64,000 nt of DNA from Pirellula sp. SH-Sr6A (lineage in GTDB: Bacteria; Planctomycetota; Planctomycetia; Pirellulales; Pirellulaceae), in contig NZ_CP011272.1 of NCBI RefSeq assembly GCF_001610875.1, positions 3,267,988 through 3,331,987 on the forward strand, in the 5' to 3' direction. A program made the translations under genes and the position numbers. Of the stretch, positions 47,274 through 54,873 are shown one piece after another; within the stretch, counting starts at the first letter, position 1, and each line of letters opens with the position of its first letter. The notes beneath the pieces are model-generated. The model worked only from the letters and a program-made list of their open reading frames with translations. It was not told the DNA's origin and made no database searches.

Positions 47274-47652
47274 ACTCGTCCAGAGATGCTTTCTGAATCT
47301 GTGCAGACTGCGTAAAGAGCTCTACTTGGTACTTCATCAAATCGATTTCCGCCGCGAGTTGACCCAATCGGTTCTTTCGCGCGGACGTTTCAATTTGAAC
47401 AGCCGATTGATGGATCAATTCGATCCCCAACCGCTTCGCCGACGACTTCAATCGGTAGGCGACGCTGGCGACGGTGAGCGAATCCTCGCGGTGGACTTGA
47501 CGCTCGAGTACCTCCATGTCGTGCTGCAAGGTCTCGACAAAACCTTCTATTTCGTGCAGCGCAGATTCGATGTCTCCCTGATGTCGCTCGATGAGCGAAT
47601 CGAACTCAGAGAATGTGGTTCGTTGTTTGGACACGATGCTTGTTACCGACAA
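47248..47652 (-). CDS. HPt-like four-helix protein lacking the phospho-acceptor histidine
   Basis: A 134-residue all-helical protein. The stretch VASVAYRLKSSAKRLGIELIHQSAVQIETSARKNRL matches the histidine phosphotransfer pattern (H-x-L-K-G-S-A-x-x-L-G...A-x-x-L-E), but Tyr stands where the phospho-accepting His is expected. The DNA reads TAC at this codon, so this is not a translation slip. The flanking helices are charged coiled-coil-like (EIEGFVETLQHDMEVLERQ). No kinase or response regulator is adjacent. It probably acts as a docking or competitor domain rather than a phosphocarrier, or is only structurally similar to HPt. Confidence 0.6.
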   Translation of the reverse strand: MSVTSIVSKQRTTFSEFDSLIERHQGDIESALHEIEGFVETLQHDMEVLERQVHREDSLTVASVAYRLKSSAKRLGIELIHQSAVQIETSARKNRLGQLAAEIDLMKYQVELFTQSAQIQKASLDEFKVPSSSS

Positions 47653-47832
47653 CTGATTACCCGATGAAGTGAGTGGTGTTGCCTACCTCCGCATCGGGCC
47701 TGCAGGGAGACCCGCAAACGTAGGTTTGCAATCGCGATCGAAGGAAGTTTTCTGGCGACAGATCGGAAAGTCGCCGAGGGAGAGGCCGCACAATCCACAA
47801 AGTCAAACCAAACCGAAAAGGAGATCACACCA

Positions 47833-49347
47833 TTACCTAGCCTCGGCCCCCGTTCGTTTCTTGGTCAAATCGTTTAGAAACGGCTGGGCAGATAACGGAA
47901 CTCCGTTGGCCCTCTGCATCAGTTCATGCGGCAGGTACGAGCGTCCGTGGACATGTACTTTTTCACGCAACCACGCGAGAAGGGGCTGGAACTCGCCTCG
48001 CGCGAACATCGATTCCAGATCTCCCAAATCTCGGGCAGCAGATTCCATCAATTGCGCCGCGTACAGGTTCCCCAATGCGTAGGTTGGAAAGTAACCGATG
48101 AGCCCGGCCGACCAATGAACATCCTGCAATACCCCTTCGCCGTCGTGGGAAGGCTCGATGCCCAAGTACTCGCGGTACCGGTCTCGCCACAAACTCGGCA
48201 GCTCCTCCACCGGCAAACTCTCGTCTATCAACCGCTTCTCGATTTCAAAGCGAATAAAGATGTGAAGGTTGTAGGTCGCCTCGTCCGCTTCGATGCGAAT
48301 CAAACTCCGTTCGACACGCCGAAGGTCCGCGAGGATCTGATCGATCGATACTTGCGACAACCCGGGTAAATAGCGGATCGCTTCGGGATAAAGCCACGTC
48401 CAAAAGCCTCGCGAACGTCCGACCAAATTCTCCCAAAGACGGGACTGCGACTCGTGGACTCCGAGCGATGCAGCAGCTCCAGCGGGGAGCCCATGCATTG
48501 CGACGGGCAAGCCCTGTTCGTACATCCCATGTCCCGCTTCGTGCAGGACGCCATAGAGCCCACTGCTGTACGAATCCACATGGTATCGGGTCAAGATGCG
48601 GTGATCATGCGGGCCCAGCGTTGTGCAGAACGGATGCTCCGTCTCATCGAGCCGACCTCGATCAAAGTCAAAGCCGATCTTCTCGGCCACCCAACGGGAT
48701 AATGCTCTCTGACCGTCGATTGGAAAATCGGCCGCGATCGCCAAGTGACTCGGATGCCTGGCTTCTCTTTCCAAAGCCTCGCGGACAAGTGGGATCAAGG
48801 ACGCGCTCAGCTCCGTGAACACCTTTTCTACCTGGGAGGAGTCCGCCCCTTCTTCGTATTGATCGAGCAAACTGTCGTAACGAGTTCGATTGGGCTTTTG
48901 CAAAATCGAGGCCTCCTCGCGTCGAAGGTTCACGATCTCCTCCAAGGCACTGCGAAACATTCCAAAGTCCCGCTTCTGCTTCGCTTCCACCCAAATCTGC
49001 TGGCCTCGCGACGTGGCCCGAGCCGTCGCCATCACCAACGCCTCGGGCAAGAGAACGTTCTTCTCGTAGTCGCGTAGAAGACCGCGTACGTTCGCTTGAT
49101 CGACAGCACTCAGATTCGTCATCGCATCCGAAGACGACAATGCTCGGAGCCAATCGCCATACGCTGGATCCGTCTGCCGCTGATGCAGCCATCCACTCAA
49201 TTGAGTCACTTGCTCCGATCGGAACTCTCCGCCCTGAGCCGGCATGTACGTGTGGTGATCCCATTCGAGCAACGCGAGGGTCCCGCTCAGAAGGGAGGCT
49301 TGCCGCGCATGCTCGTAGACTTGTTCAATCAACTTCTGGGACATCAT
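47833..49347 (-). CDS. M32 family metallocarboxypeptidase (carboxypeptidase Taq-like)
   Basis: A 504-residue cytosolic zinc carboxypeptidase. It starts like the family (LLSGTLALLEWDHHTYMP). The zinc site is VLHEAGHGMYEQGL (HExxH near residue 268), followed by LGVHESQSRLWENLVGRSRGFW, which carries the third-ligand Glu and the H-E-S-Q-S motif. IRFEIEKRLI and GIEPSHDGEGVLQDVHWSAGLIGYFPTYALGNLYAAQL are typical. Full length. Its ATG overlaps the stop of the LptD-like gene (ATGA), implying coupled translation although no functional link is obvious. Confidence 0.95.
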   Translation of the reverse strand: MMSQKLIEQVYEHARQASLLSGTLALLEWDHHTYMPAQGGEFRSEQVTQLSGWLHQRQTDPAYGDWLRALSSSDAMTNLSAVDQANVRGLLRDYEKNVLLPEALVMATARATSRGQQIWVEAKQKRDFGMFRSALEEIVNLRREEASILQKPNRTRYDSLLDQYEEGADSSQVEKVFTELSASLIPLVREALEREARHPSHLAIAADFPIDGQRALSRWVAEKIGFDFDRGRLDETEHPFCTTLGPHDHRILTRYHVDSYSSGLYGVLHEAGHGMYEQGLPVAMHGLPAGAAASLGVHESQSRLWENLVGRSRGFWTWLYPEAIRYLPGLSQVSIDQILADLRRVERSLIRIEADEATYNLHIFIRFEIEKRLIDESLPVEELPSLWRDRYREYLGIEPSHDGEGVLQDVHWSAGLIGYFPTYALGNLYAAQLMESAARDLGDLESMFARGEFQPLLAWLREKVHVHGRSYLPHELMQRANGVPLSAQPFLNDLTKKRTGAEAR

Positions 49348-52300
49348 TCCAATCCGTACAATCCAGCGGGTGCAATGGCCTGACCACCTGCTACACCGAG
49401 TCCCCGTCGCTGGAAGAAACGAGGTTCGAGAGCAAACTGGAAGGAGACGTTGTCACGACCGTAGTCGATCGTTGCTCCCACTCGGAACAGAAACGATTCA
49501 CCGATGCGCGTGATACCGAGGGACTGACCGATATTCCCGATCGCACTAAAGTCGTAGGAGGCCCCCCCGGTCGCGAGCCACTTTTCGTTCATGCGATAGT
49601 TGACCGTGGTCGTCAACAAGGTGGAGCTGATGGGACCTTCCAAACTGGTCACGCCAAGATAGGCCTCGCCTCGCCCGGGACGGTTGATGACGCCGCCGAT
49701 CGTCGTCGCCTTGAGCCCGTTCTCGAAGAGATCGTAGTAACCGTCGCTAACCAGCGTGACTCGGTCCCCAATGTGATACCGGAAGTCGTAATTGATACCG
49801 CCGATCGTCTCACCGAAGTTATCCCGATCCTTGTCCCCAAAGAGAATGGCATCGACGTCGAACTCGACGACGTCTGCAATTCGCTCTTGTCCGGCAGCCC
49901 CACGTTTGGTCTGCAACCGCTGGTGAAGCCCAACACGAGACTGCATTTGATCGGTCACAATTTCATTGCTCCCAGCAGTGACATAACGCTGCATGCTCTG
50001 GCGGGCTGCATAATAACGAGCATCAAACTCATCGGGCAGGGTTCCGCCGAAGGTGTTGAATACGAGCCGGCGTCGGAAATGCTCCTGCGCGTTGTCATCG
50101 AGTGGGTTGAACAGAGGAAGCAGATCTAGGTCCTGCGTCGTGTCCGCGTACAAGAACTGGCTCTCCATGCTGATCTTGTGGGACAAACCATTGAGATTGA
50201 AAACCGTGCTCTGCACGTCGGGAAAAACTCTCCAAATAGGAGTCGACGATCGCCAACCAGCCTGTCCCGTCAATCGCGTCAAACTATCGCCGTTGACATC
50301 TTCCCCCCAATAAGCTGCCTCTCCTGACACATAAGGCACGATCTTGCTGATCCCGGTATCGATGGGCAGATTCAACTCGTGCCGCGTCATGGCTTGAATG
50401 CCCGATGCGTCGACTTCGTTAGGCTGCAATTGAAACTTGGCCGCGTCCGCTGCATTCGTGGGAGTCGACGCGGCGCGCTGCCTCGCATACCCCACATCGC
50501 TATGGGTGTAATAGGTGAAATACGGACCGAGAGTCTGCCCCAGCCAATAGTGATCCAAACGAGGCAACCAACTGGTCTCCGTATGGAAGTCGTTCACTTG
50601 GAACTGCGCAGAAACATCGAGCATCTGATTATCGAGATACTGCCGCAATCGAAGTCCAGTCGTGAGGTCCTTTTGCGTATCCCACTCCTGCTCGAAGTAC
50701 TGTTCCTGGAAATTGCGATCGCTCACCCATCCCCCTTCAGCCCAGAACTCGGTGTCGGGTGCAAGCAGCTGTCGATGGCGGAACAAGAGCCTGCCCCGAG
50801 TTAGCTCCTCAGGGGTCAAATTCGTTCGATCGACCCCGAGAATGTCGAGCCCCTTATCCCGTATCCCCCAGAAGTCGACAATGCCATTGGCCGAGCCGCT
50901 GGGGAATGCATCAGGAACGTTGTATTGAAACTGGGTACCAATCCCTAGTCCGCGTTTCTCGAGGTAGTCGGTCGAAAGGGTCCAACTGGTTCCGTCGAAG
51001 GCTTGAATTCCAAAAATCTGATAGAGATTCCAATCCAACAAAACTTGGCTGCCAAAGATCTGATCATTCCGGACCTTGAGCCCTGTCAGATAAAATCCAG
51101 ATGTGTCGACATTGGTATCCAACACAGGCCAGTAAAAGACGGGGAACCCCTCGAGGTATACGAAATTATGGCGAGCCCGCGCTTTCATCCCGGTTTCCCC
51201 GCTCGATGAACCTGGAAACGGACGACCGAACAGAACTCGCTGCGGCTCTTGGCTCCGGTCGCTGAGTTCGATGCGGTCCGATTGGAGCCAGTAACGGGGA
51301 ACACCGAGGCGACTGCTAGTCAATGCCGCTTGATGGGCCAAGAAATTCTCACGCGAACGCTGCTGCACCACATCAGCCTTGATCCGAAGAATTCCTTCGT
51401 ATTGGGGTGCATCGGTCAACAATTCGGCACCGAGGATCATGCCGTACTCCGACTGCACGTTGTAATACATGCGCTCGGCATAGACCCGTCTCGCCCCTTG
51501 TTGAAACACGACGTTCCCCTCCAAGTAAAGCTCGACCGGCATGTCATCCACTTTGCCTGAGATGAGTTTCTGCAAGTTCGAAGTCCAAACCACGGCGCGA
51601 TCGGCTTCGATCAAAACGGTCCCCATATCGAGCACGCCATCGGCCGTTGCTAACGTCGTGTCTTGAAAGCGCAATCGAATCCCCCCGGAGAAGGTGAGGA
51701 CCGAGTCCCCTCGTTCTGGACGGTTCATCATTTCAAATCGAGGTTCAATTCCACCTCGCCCGGAAAAATCAAAGCGTCGGGCGCCAAAGGGTCTCGGCGC
51801 CGCAGCGCTCGGATCGCTCATAGCAACCGGCGCCGCGACGGGAGCCGGTATTACCACTTCCGGCCCCGGTGCACCAATTTGAAATGCATTGACGTCGGAA
51901 CCAGCCGGCGTGCGGTTTGGCAGAAGGGAAGGGGCAGAACCATTGCTGGGGACAGCATTGCTCGGAGTCGGCACACCGGTTTGCGAGGGCTGCGCTCCAT
52001 AGGGGCCAGGCAATGCCCCCGCGTCGATCACCGTCCCTCCCATGCTCGGATTGCCGATGATCATCCCATTGCCACTTGTTGCACCGAAGCTATTCGACGA
52101 AGCGGGGGGGGGAGGGGTGAGAAAAGCCGGATCGCTTGACATCTGCGCAGCGAGCTTCACACGCATTTCGGAGTCCGCACTCGTCCATGCTATGGCTGGC
52201 TCCACCGACGAAAGGCTTTGAGCAGATAGAGGTGACGTCAAATCGGGGGGTGGACCTGTTGGCTCCAGCCAAACGTCGGCCCGAGTCTCCAGCTCATAGT

Positions 52301-52841
52301 GGCTGAACAACCTTCCCATCCATCGATCGTCATGCAGGGACTGGCCATCACCAAATCGGACCTCGCAATGCCCCTGGGACTCGACGATGTACTTGAAGGC
52401 TTGGGTCTCGTACAAGCTTTCCGGTTGCGAACGATCGATCCAAATCACGACCCGATCCGCGGTGTGAACGAAGTTGCCTTGGTAGATGCGAACTCCGCCC
52501 TGGAACGTGAGGACCTCATAAACGCCTTGTTTCTGACGAATCGCCTCGCGAGCAAAAACACTGATCGAGAATTTGGGATCCGCCAACGGAACCCCGATTT
52601 CCTTGGCCACGGCGGCCGGCCAAACCGAATTTCCACCTGCGATCGCCAGCAGAAGAAGGAGCCACCCGATCACCCACGCGGTGGCTTGCCCACTCGCTCT
52701 CGGCCCCTCAGTGCGCAACCCGATCCAGAACCCTGCTGCCGGCTGGCAACAAGACTGCAAATCGGTCGCGGCCTGGCGTCGGCGAAATACCGGCCGCGGC
52801 TGCGATTGTTTCGCAAACAGCTGGGTTGGAATCCGTTCCAC
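49344..52841 (-). CDS. LptD/OstA-like outer-membrane protein
   Basis: An 1165-residue protein predicted to sit in the outer membrane. A hydrophobic segment at about residues 53-70 (VIGWLLLLLAIAGG) is the export signal; a later start is possible. Two OstA/LptA-like beta domains follow: ~80-190 (EVLTFQGGVRIYQGNFVHTADRVV) and ~365-520 (SVLTFSGGIRLRFQDTTLATADGVL), separated by a Pro/Ser-rich linker. The last ~600 residues are rich in alternating aromatic strands, as in a beta-barrel, with FPVFYWPVLDTN typical of LptD. It would deliver lipopolysaccharide-like lipids to the cell surface. The gene overlaps the M32 gene by 4 bases. lptE or lptA is not adjacent. Confidence 0.82.
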   Translation of the reverse strand: MERIPTQLFAKQSQPRPVFRRRQAATDLQSCCQPAAGFWIGLRTEGPRASGQATAWVIGWLLLLLAIAGGNSVWPAAVAKEIGVPLADPKFSISVFAREAIRQKQGVYEVLTFQGGVRIYQGNFVHTADRVVIWIDRSQPESLYETQAFKYIVESQGHCEVRFGDGQSLHDDRWMGRLFSHYELETRADVWLEPTGPPPDLTSPLSAQSLSSVEPAIAWTSADSEMRVKLAAQMSSDPAFLTPPPPASSNSFGATSGNGMIIGNPSMGGTVIDAGALPGPYGAQPSQTGVPTPSNAVPSNGSAPSLLPNRTPAGSDVNAFQIGAPGPEVVIPAPVAAPVAMSDPSAAAPRPFGARRFDFSGRGGIEPRFEMMNRPERGDSVLTFSGGIRLRFQDTTLATADGVLDMGTVLIEADRAVVWTSNLQKLISGKVDDMPVELYLEGNVVFQQGARRVYAERMYYNVQSEYGMILGAELLTDAPQYEGILRIKADVVQQRSRENFLAHQAALTSSRLGVPRYWLQSDRIELSDRSQEPQRVLFGRPFPGSSSGETGMKARARHNFVYLEGFPVFYWPVLDTNVDTSGFYLTGLKVRNDQIFGSQVLLDWNLYQIFGIQAFDGTSWTLSTDYLEKRGLGIGTQFQYNVPDAFPSGSANGIVDFWGIRDKGLDILGVDRTNLTPEELTRGRLLFRHRQLLAPDTEFWAEGGWVSDRNFQEQYFEQEWDTQKDLTTGLRLRQYLDNQMLDVSAQFQVNDFHTETSWLPRLDHYWLGQTLGPYFTYYTHSDVGYARQRAASTPTNAADAAKFQLQPNEVDASGIQAMTRHELNLPIDTGISKIVPYVSGEAAYWGEDVNGDSLTRLTGQAGWRSSTPIWRVFPDVQSTVFNLNGLSHKISMESQFLYADTTQDLDLLPLFNPLDDNAQEHFRRRLVFNTFGGTLPDEFDARYYAARQSMQRYVTAGSNEIVTDQMQSRVGLHQRLQTKRGAAGQERIADVVEFDVDAILFGDKDRDNFGETIGGINYDFRYHIGDRVTLVSDGYYDLFENGLKATTIGGVINRPGRGEAYLGVTSLEGPISSTLLTTTVNYRMNEKWLATGGASYDFSAIGNIGQSLGITRIGESFLFRVGATIDYGRDNVSFQFALEPRFFQRRGLGVAGGQAIAPAGLYGLE

Positions 52842-53064
52842 TCCCGAACAAAAAGGCTTCGTTGGCCCGATTCCGCACGGGCGCTTCTCGGCGGGAGTAT
52901 AGAAATGGCAAAATTTCGCCTCAAGACGAAGGTTTCATTAAAGAGTTAGAAACCAATAGGACGACGAAAAGAAATCCTCAAACCCCATGTTCAAACCATC
53001 CCGCAGCTTGCCAGGGCCCTCAACTCACCCTAGCTTACCAAGCTCGCGGTCGACCGAGAGCATC

Positions 53065-53301
53065 ATGTCGAATTTGGATTCCTTGGCAATCCACCTGATC
53101 CGCGCGGGTCAGTGGTCGGAGGCGGTCTGCCTCTATCGAGACGAATTGGGACTCTCTCTGCCGCAGGCGGAGCAGCTCGTCCTCCGCATCGCGGAAGAGT
53201 ACGACCTGAAACACCCAGGCCGCTTGCTAAGCTGGCTTTGGATCGCCCTCGGAGGATTCTCCATTCTCTGCATGGTCGCCTTCATCGACTGGTTGAACTA
53301 A
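53065..53301 (+). CDS. Small protein with C-terminal membrane anchor
   Basis: A 78-residue protein, MSNLDSLAIHLIRAGQ..., with helical N-terminal 55 residues (amphipathic, EAVCLYRDELGLSLPQAEQLVLRIAEEY) and one C-terminal transmembrane helix (LLSWLWIALGGFSILCMVAFI). GAG at 53056 lies at a suitable distance from the ATG; the longer frame from 52987 is less likely. The stop shares CTAA with the convergent dgkA stop. No recognised family. Probably real because the helical pattern is clean and the position is exact. Confidence 0.6.
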   Translation: MSNLDSLAIHLIRAGQWSEAVCLYRDELGLSLPQAEQLVLRIAEEYDLKHPGRLLSWLWIALGGFSILCMVAFIDWLN

Positions 53302-53720
53302 TTCCAGCCCAGCAAGGGTGGTCCCAACACGCATACCCCGACCGCGATCGCGATCCCCGCCGCTAGCAAAACCGTCCCCGCCGCCACATCCTTGGCGTTT
53401 CGAATCAATGGATCGTACTGGGGAACCGCCGCGTCTGCCAAATACTCGATGGCCGTATTGAGTCCCTCTGCCACCCACACTAGCCCGATTGCTAGCAAGA
53501 GCAGGACGCATCGCACGGTATCGATGCGCATCCAAAGGGCGACTCCTAGAACAGACATTGCCGCTACCAAGTGAAATCGAGCGTGGGTGTGTTCGAAAAG
53601 GTAGATGCCAATCCCTCGCACTGCGTGATGGAAACTACTTCGCTTAGGCAGCAACCATCGGTTGGCTTTTCTTAACGCATCGCGTTGCCGATTTCCGTCC
53701 TGTTCCGCGCCGTGGCCCAT
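53298..53720 (-). CDS. dgkA: Diacylglycerol/undecaprenol kinase (DgkA)
   Basis: A 140-residue integral membrane kinase. Three hydrophobic helices are present: RFHLVAAMSVLGVALWM, CVLLLLAIGLVWVAEGLNTAIE and GTVLLAAGIAIAVGVCVLGPPLL. The family signature E-G-L-N-T-A-I-E-Y-L-A-D is intact, with AKDVAAGTVLL following. An N-terminal cytosolic extension rich in basic residues precedes the first helix. It recycles diacylglycerol or undecaprenol to the phosphate form. It is divergent from the RluA-like gene and convergent on the small membrane protein. Confidence 0.93.
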   Translation of the reverse strand: MGHGAEQDGNRQRDALRKANRWLLPKRSSFHHAVRGIGIYLFEHTHARFHLVAAMSVLGVALWMRIDTVRCVLLLLAIGLVWVAEGLNTAIEYLADAAVPQYDPLIRNAKDVAAGTVLLAAGIAIAVGVCVLGPPLLGWN

Positions 53721-53760
53721 AGTTTCCTCTTCGAGATTTCTTGATTACTGTACAGCTATT

Positions 53761-54669
53761 ATGCTTCGCAATGACGGCTACTGCTATGTTCACCAAGTTC
53801 AACGACCGCCGGGGGGTGAGCGACTCGTTGATCATTTAGCCGGGGAATTTCCGCATTCCAACGCCGACCTATGGATCGAACGCATCCGGGCTGGCGAGCT
53901 TTCGATCGATAACAAGCCTGCTCAACCGGAATCGGTCGTGCTGCCTGGCAACGTCATCCGATGGAATCGCCCGGGATGGCAGGAAGAGGAAACGCCCCAA
54001 CACTTTGAGGTCTTGTACGAAGATCGCGACATTCTCGCAGTCAACAAGCCAAGCGGCCTCCCCACTCTTCCCGGTGCTGGCTTCTATCAAAACTCCTTGC
54101 TGATGAAGGTGCGCGCTCGCTTTCCATCGGCTCAGCCTCTGCATCGATTGGGAAGAGCCACGTCGGGAGTCGTGCTTTTCGGATTGCACCCACAATCCGT
54201 TCGAGCTCTGACCATCCAATGGCCGGAGACGAAGAAAATCTATCGGGCGCTCGCGCAAGGAATCGCAATGGCTGATCGCTATGAAATCGATCAACCGATC
54301 GGCCCTCTATCGCACCCGCGGTTGGGGACAGTCCATGCAGCCTCTGACTCTGGAAAACGAGCAAAGAGTATCGCCGTTGCACTCGAGAGACGAGAAAGCG
54401 AAACGCTTTTTGAAGTCGAGATTGAAACAGGACGTCCCCACCAAATACGCATTCATCTGGCATCGATCGACCACCCGCTCGTAGGGGACCCTCTTTATGG
54501 GAGAGGCGGAGTTCCCATCGACAGCCATCCGGGACTGCCAGGGGATGGCGGCTATCTGCTGCATGCCATGCAGCTGCATTTCTCCCATCCGACGACGGGC
54601 GAATCGCTCGAGTTAGTCGCACCTCCCCCAGCATCCCTGTCCATCCTATCCCAAAGCCAGAGCAGGTAA
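53761..54669 (+). CDS. RluA-family pseudouridine synthase with Asp-to-Gly at the catalytic position
   Basis: A 302-residue protein. An S4-like RNA-binding domain covers about residues 20-75 (WIERIRAGELSIDNKPAQPESVVLPGNVI). The synthase domain has EDRDILAVNKPSGLPTLP and ends with ETGRPHQIRIHLASIDHPLVGDPLYG, all normal. The catalytic motif reads HRLGRATSG, whereas RluA/C/D enzymes have HRLDRxTSG with the essential Asp. I recall that some plant and bacterial homologues share HRLGRGTSG, so the change may define a subgroup rather than a dead gene. Start ATG at 53761. Substrate RNA is unknown. Confidence 0.88.
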   Translation: MLRNDGYCYVHQVQRPPGGERLVDHLAGEFPHSNADLWIERIRAGELSIDNKPAQPESVVLPGNVIRWNRPGWQEEETPQHFEVLYEDRDILAVNKPSGLPTLPGAGFYQNSLLMKVRARFPSAQPLHRLGRATSGVVLFGLHPQSVRALTIQWPETKKIYRALAQGIAMADRYEIDQPIGPLSHPRLGTVHAASDSGKRAKSIAVALERRESETLFEVEIETGRPHQIRIHLASIDHPLVGDPLYGRGGVPIDSHPGLPGDGGYLLHAMQLHFSHPTTGESLELVAPPPASLSILSQSQSR

Positions 54670-54790
54670 TCGAAGCAACGTTTCGATCTCGCCGTTCGGC
54701 GCTTCAATGGGCTCTGCGATTCAATGGGCGTACGCCTCGTTTTGTTTACTCGCTCAGGGATAGCGGAGGTGTTACACTAGCGGCTTGAAT

Positions 54791-54840
54791 AGGCGGGCGG
54801 CCTGCATGGGTGGGCTGCCTGCATAGGGAGGCGCCCGCCT
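54791..54840 (+). promoter_or_regulatory. GC-rich inverted repeat with internal direct repeat before the SNF2 gene
   Basis: AGGCGGGC (54791-54798) and GCCCGCCT (54833-54840) are exact complements around a 34-base loop, which contains GCCTGCAT twice (54800, 54817). It ends 20 bases before the SNF2 Shine-Dalgarno sequence. It may be a terminator of the preceding gene or a 5' leader structure; no T tract follows. Confidence 0.45.
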
Positions 54841-54873
54841 CTCCGGAGCTACGATCGCACAGGGGAGTCTTCA

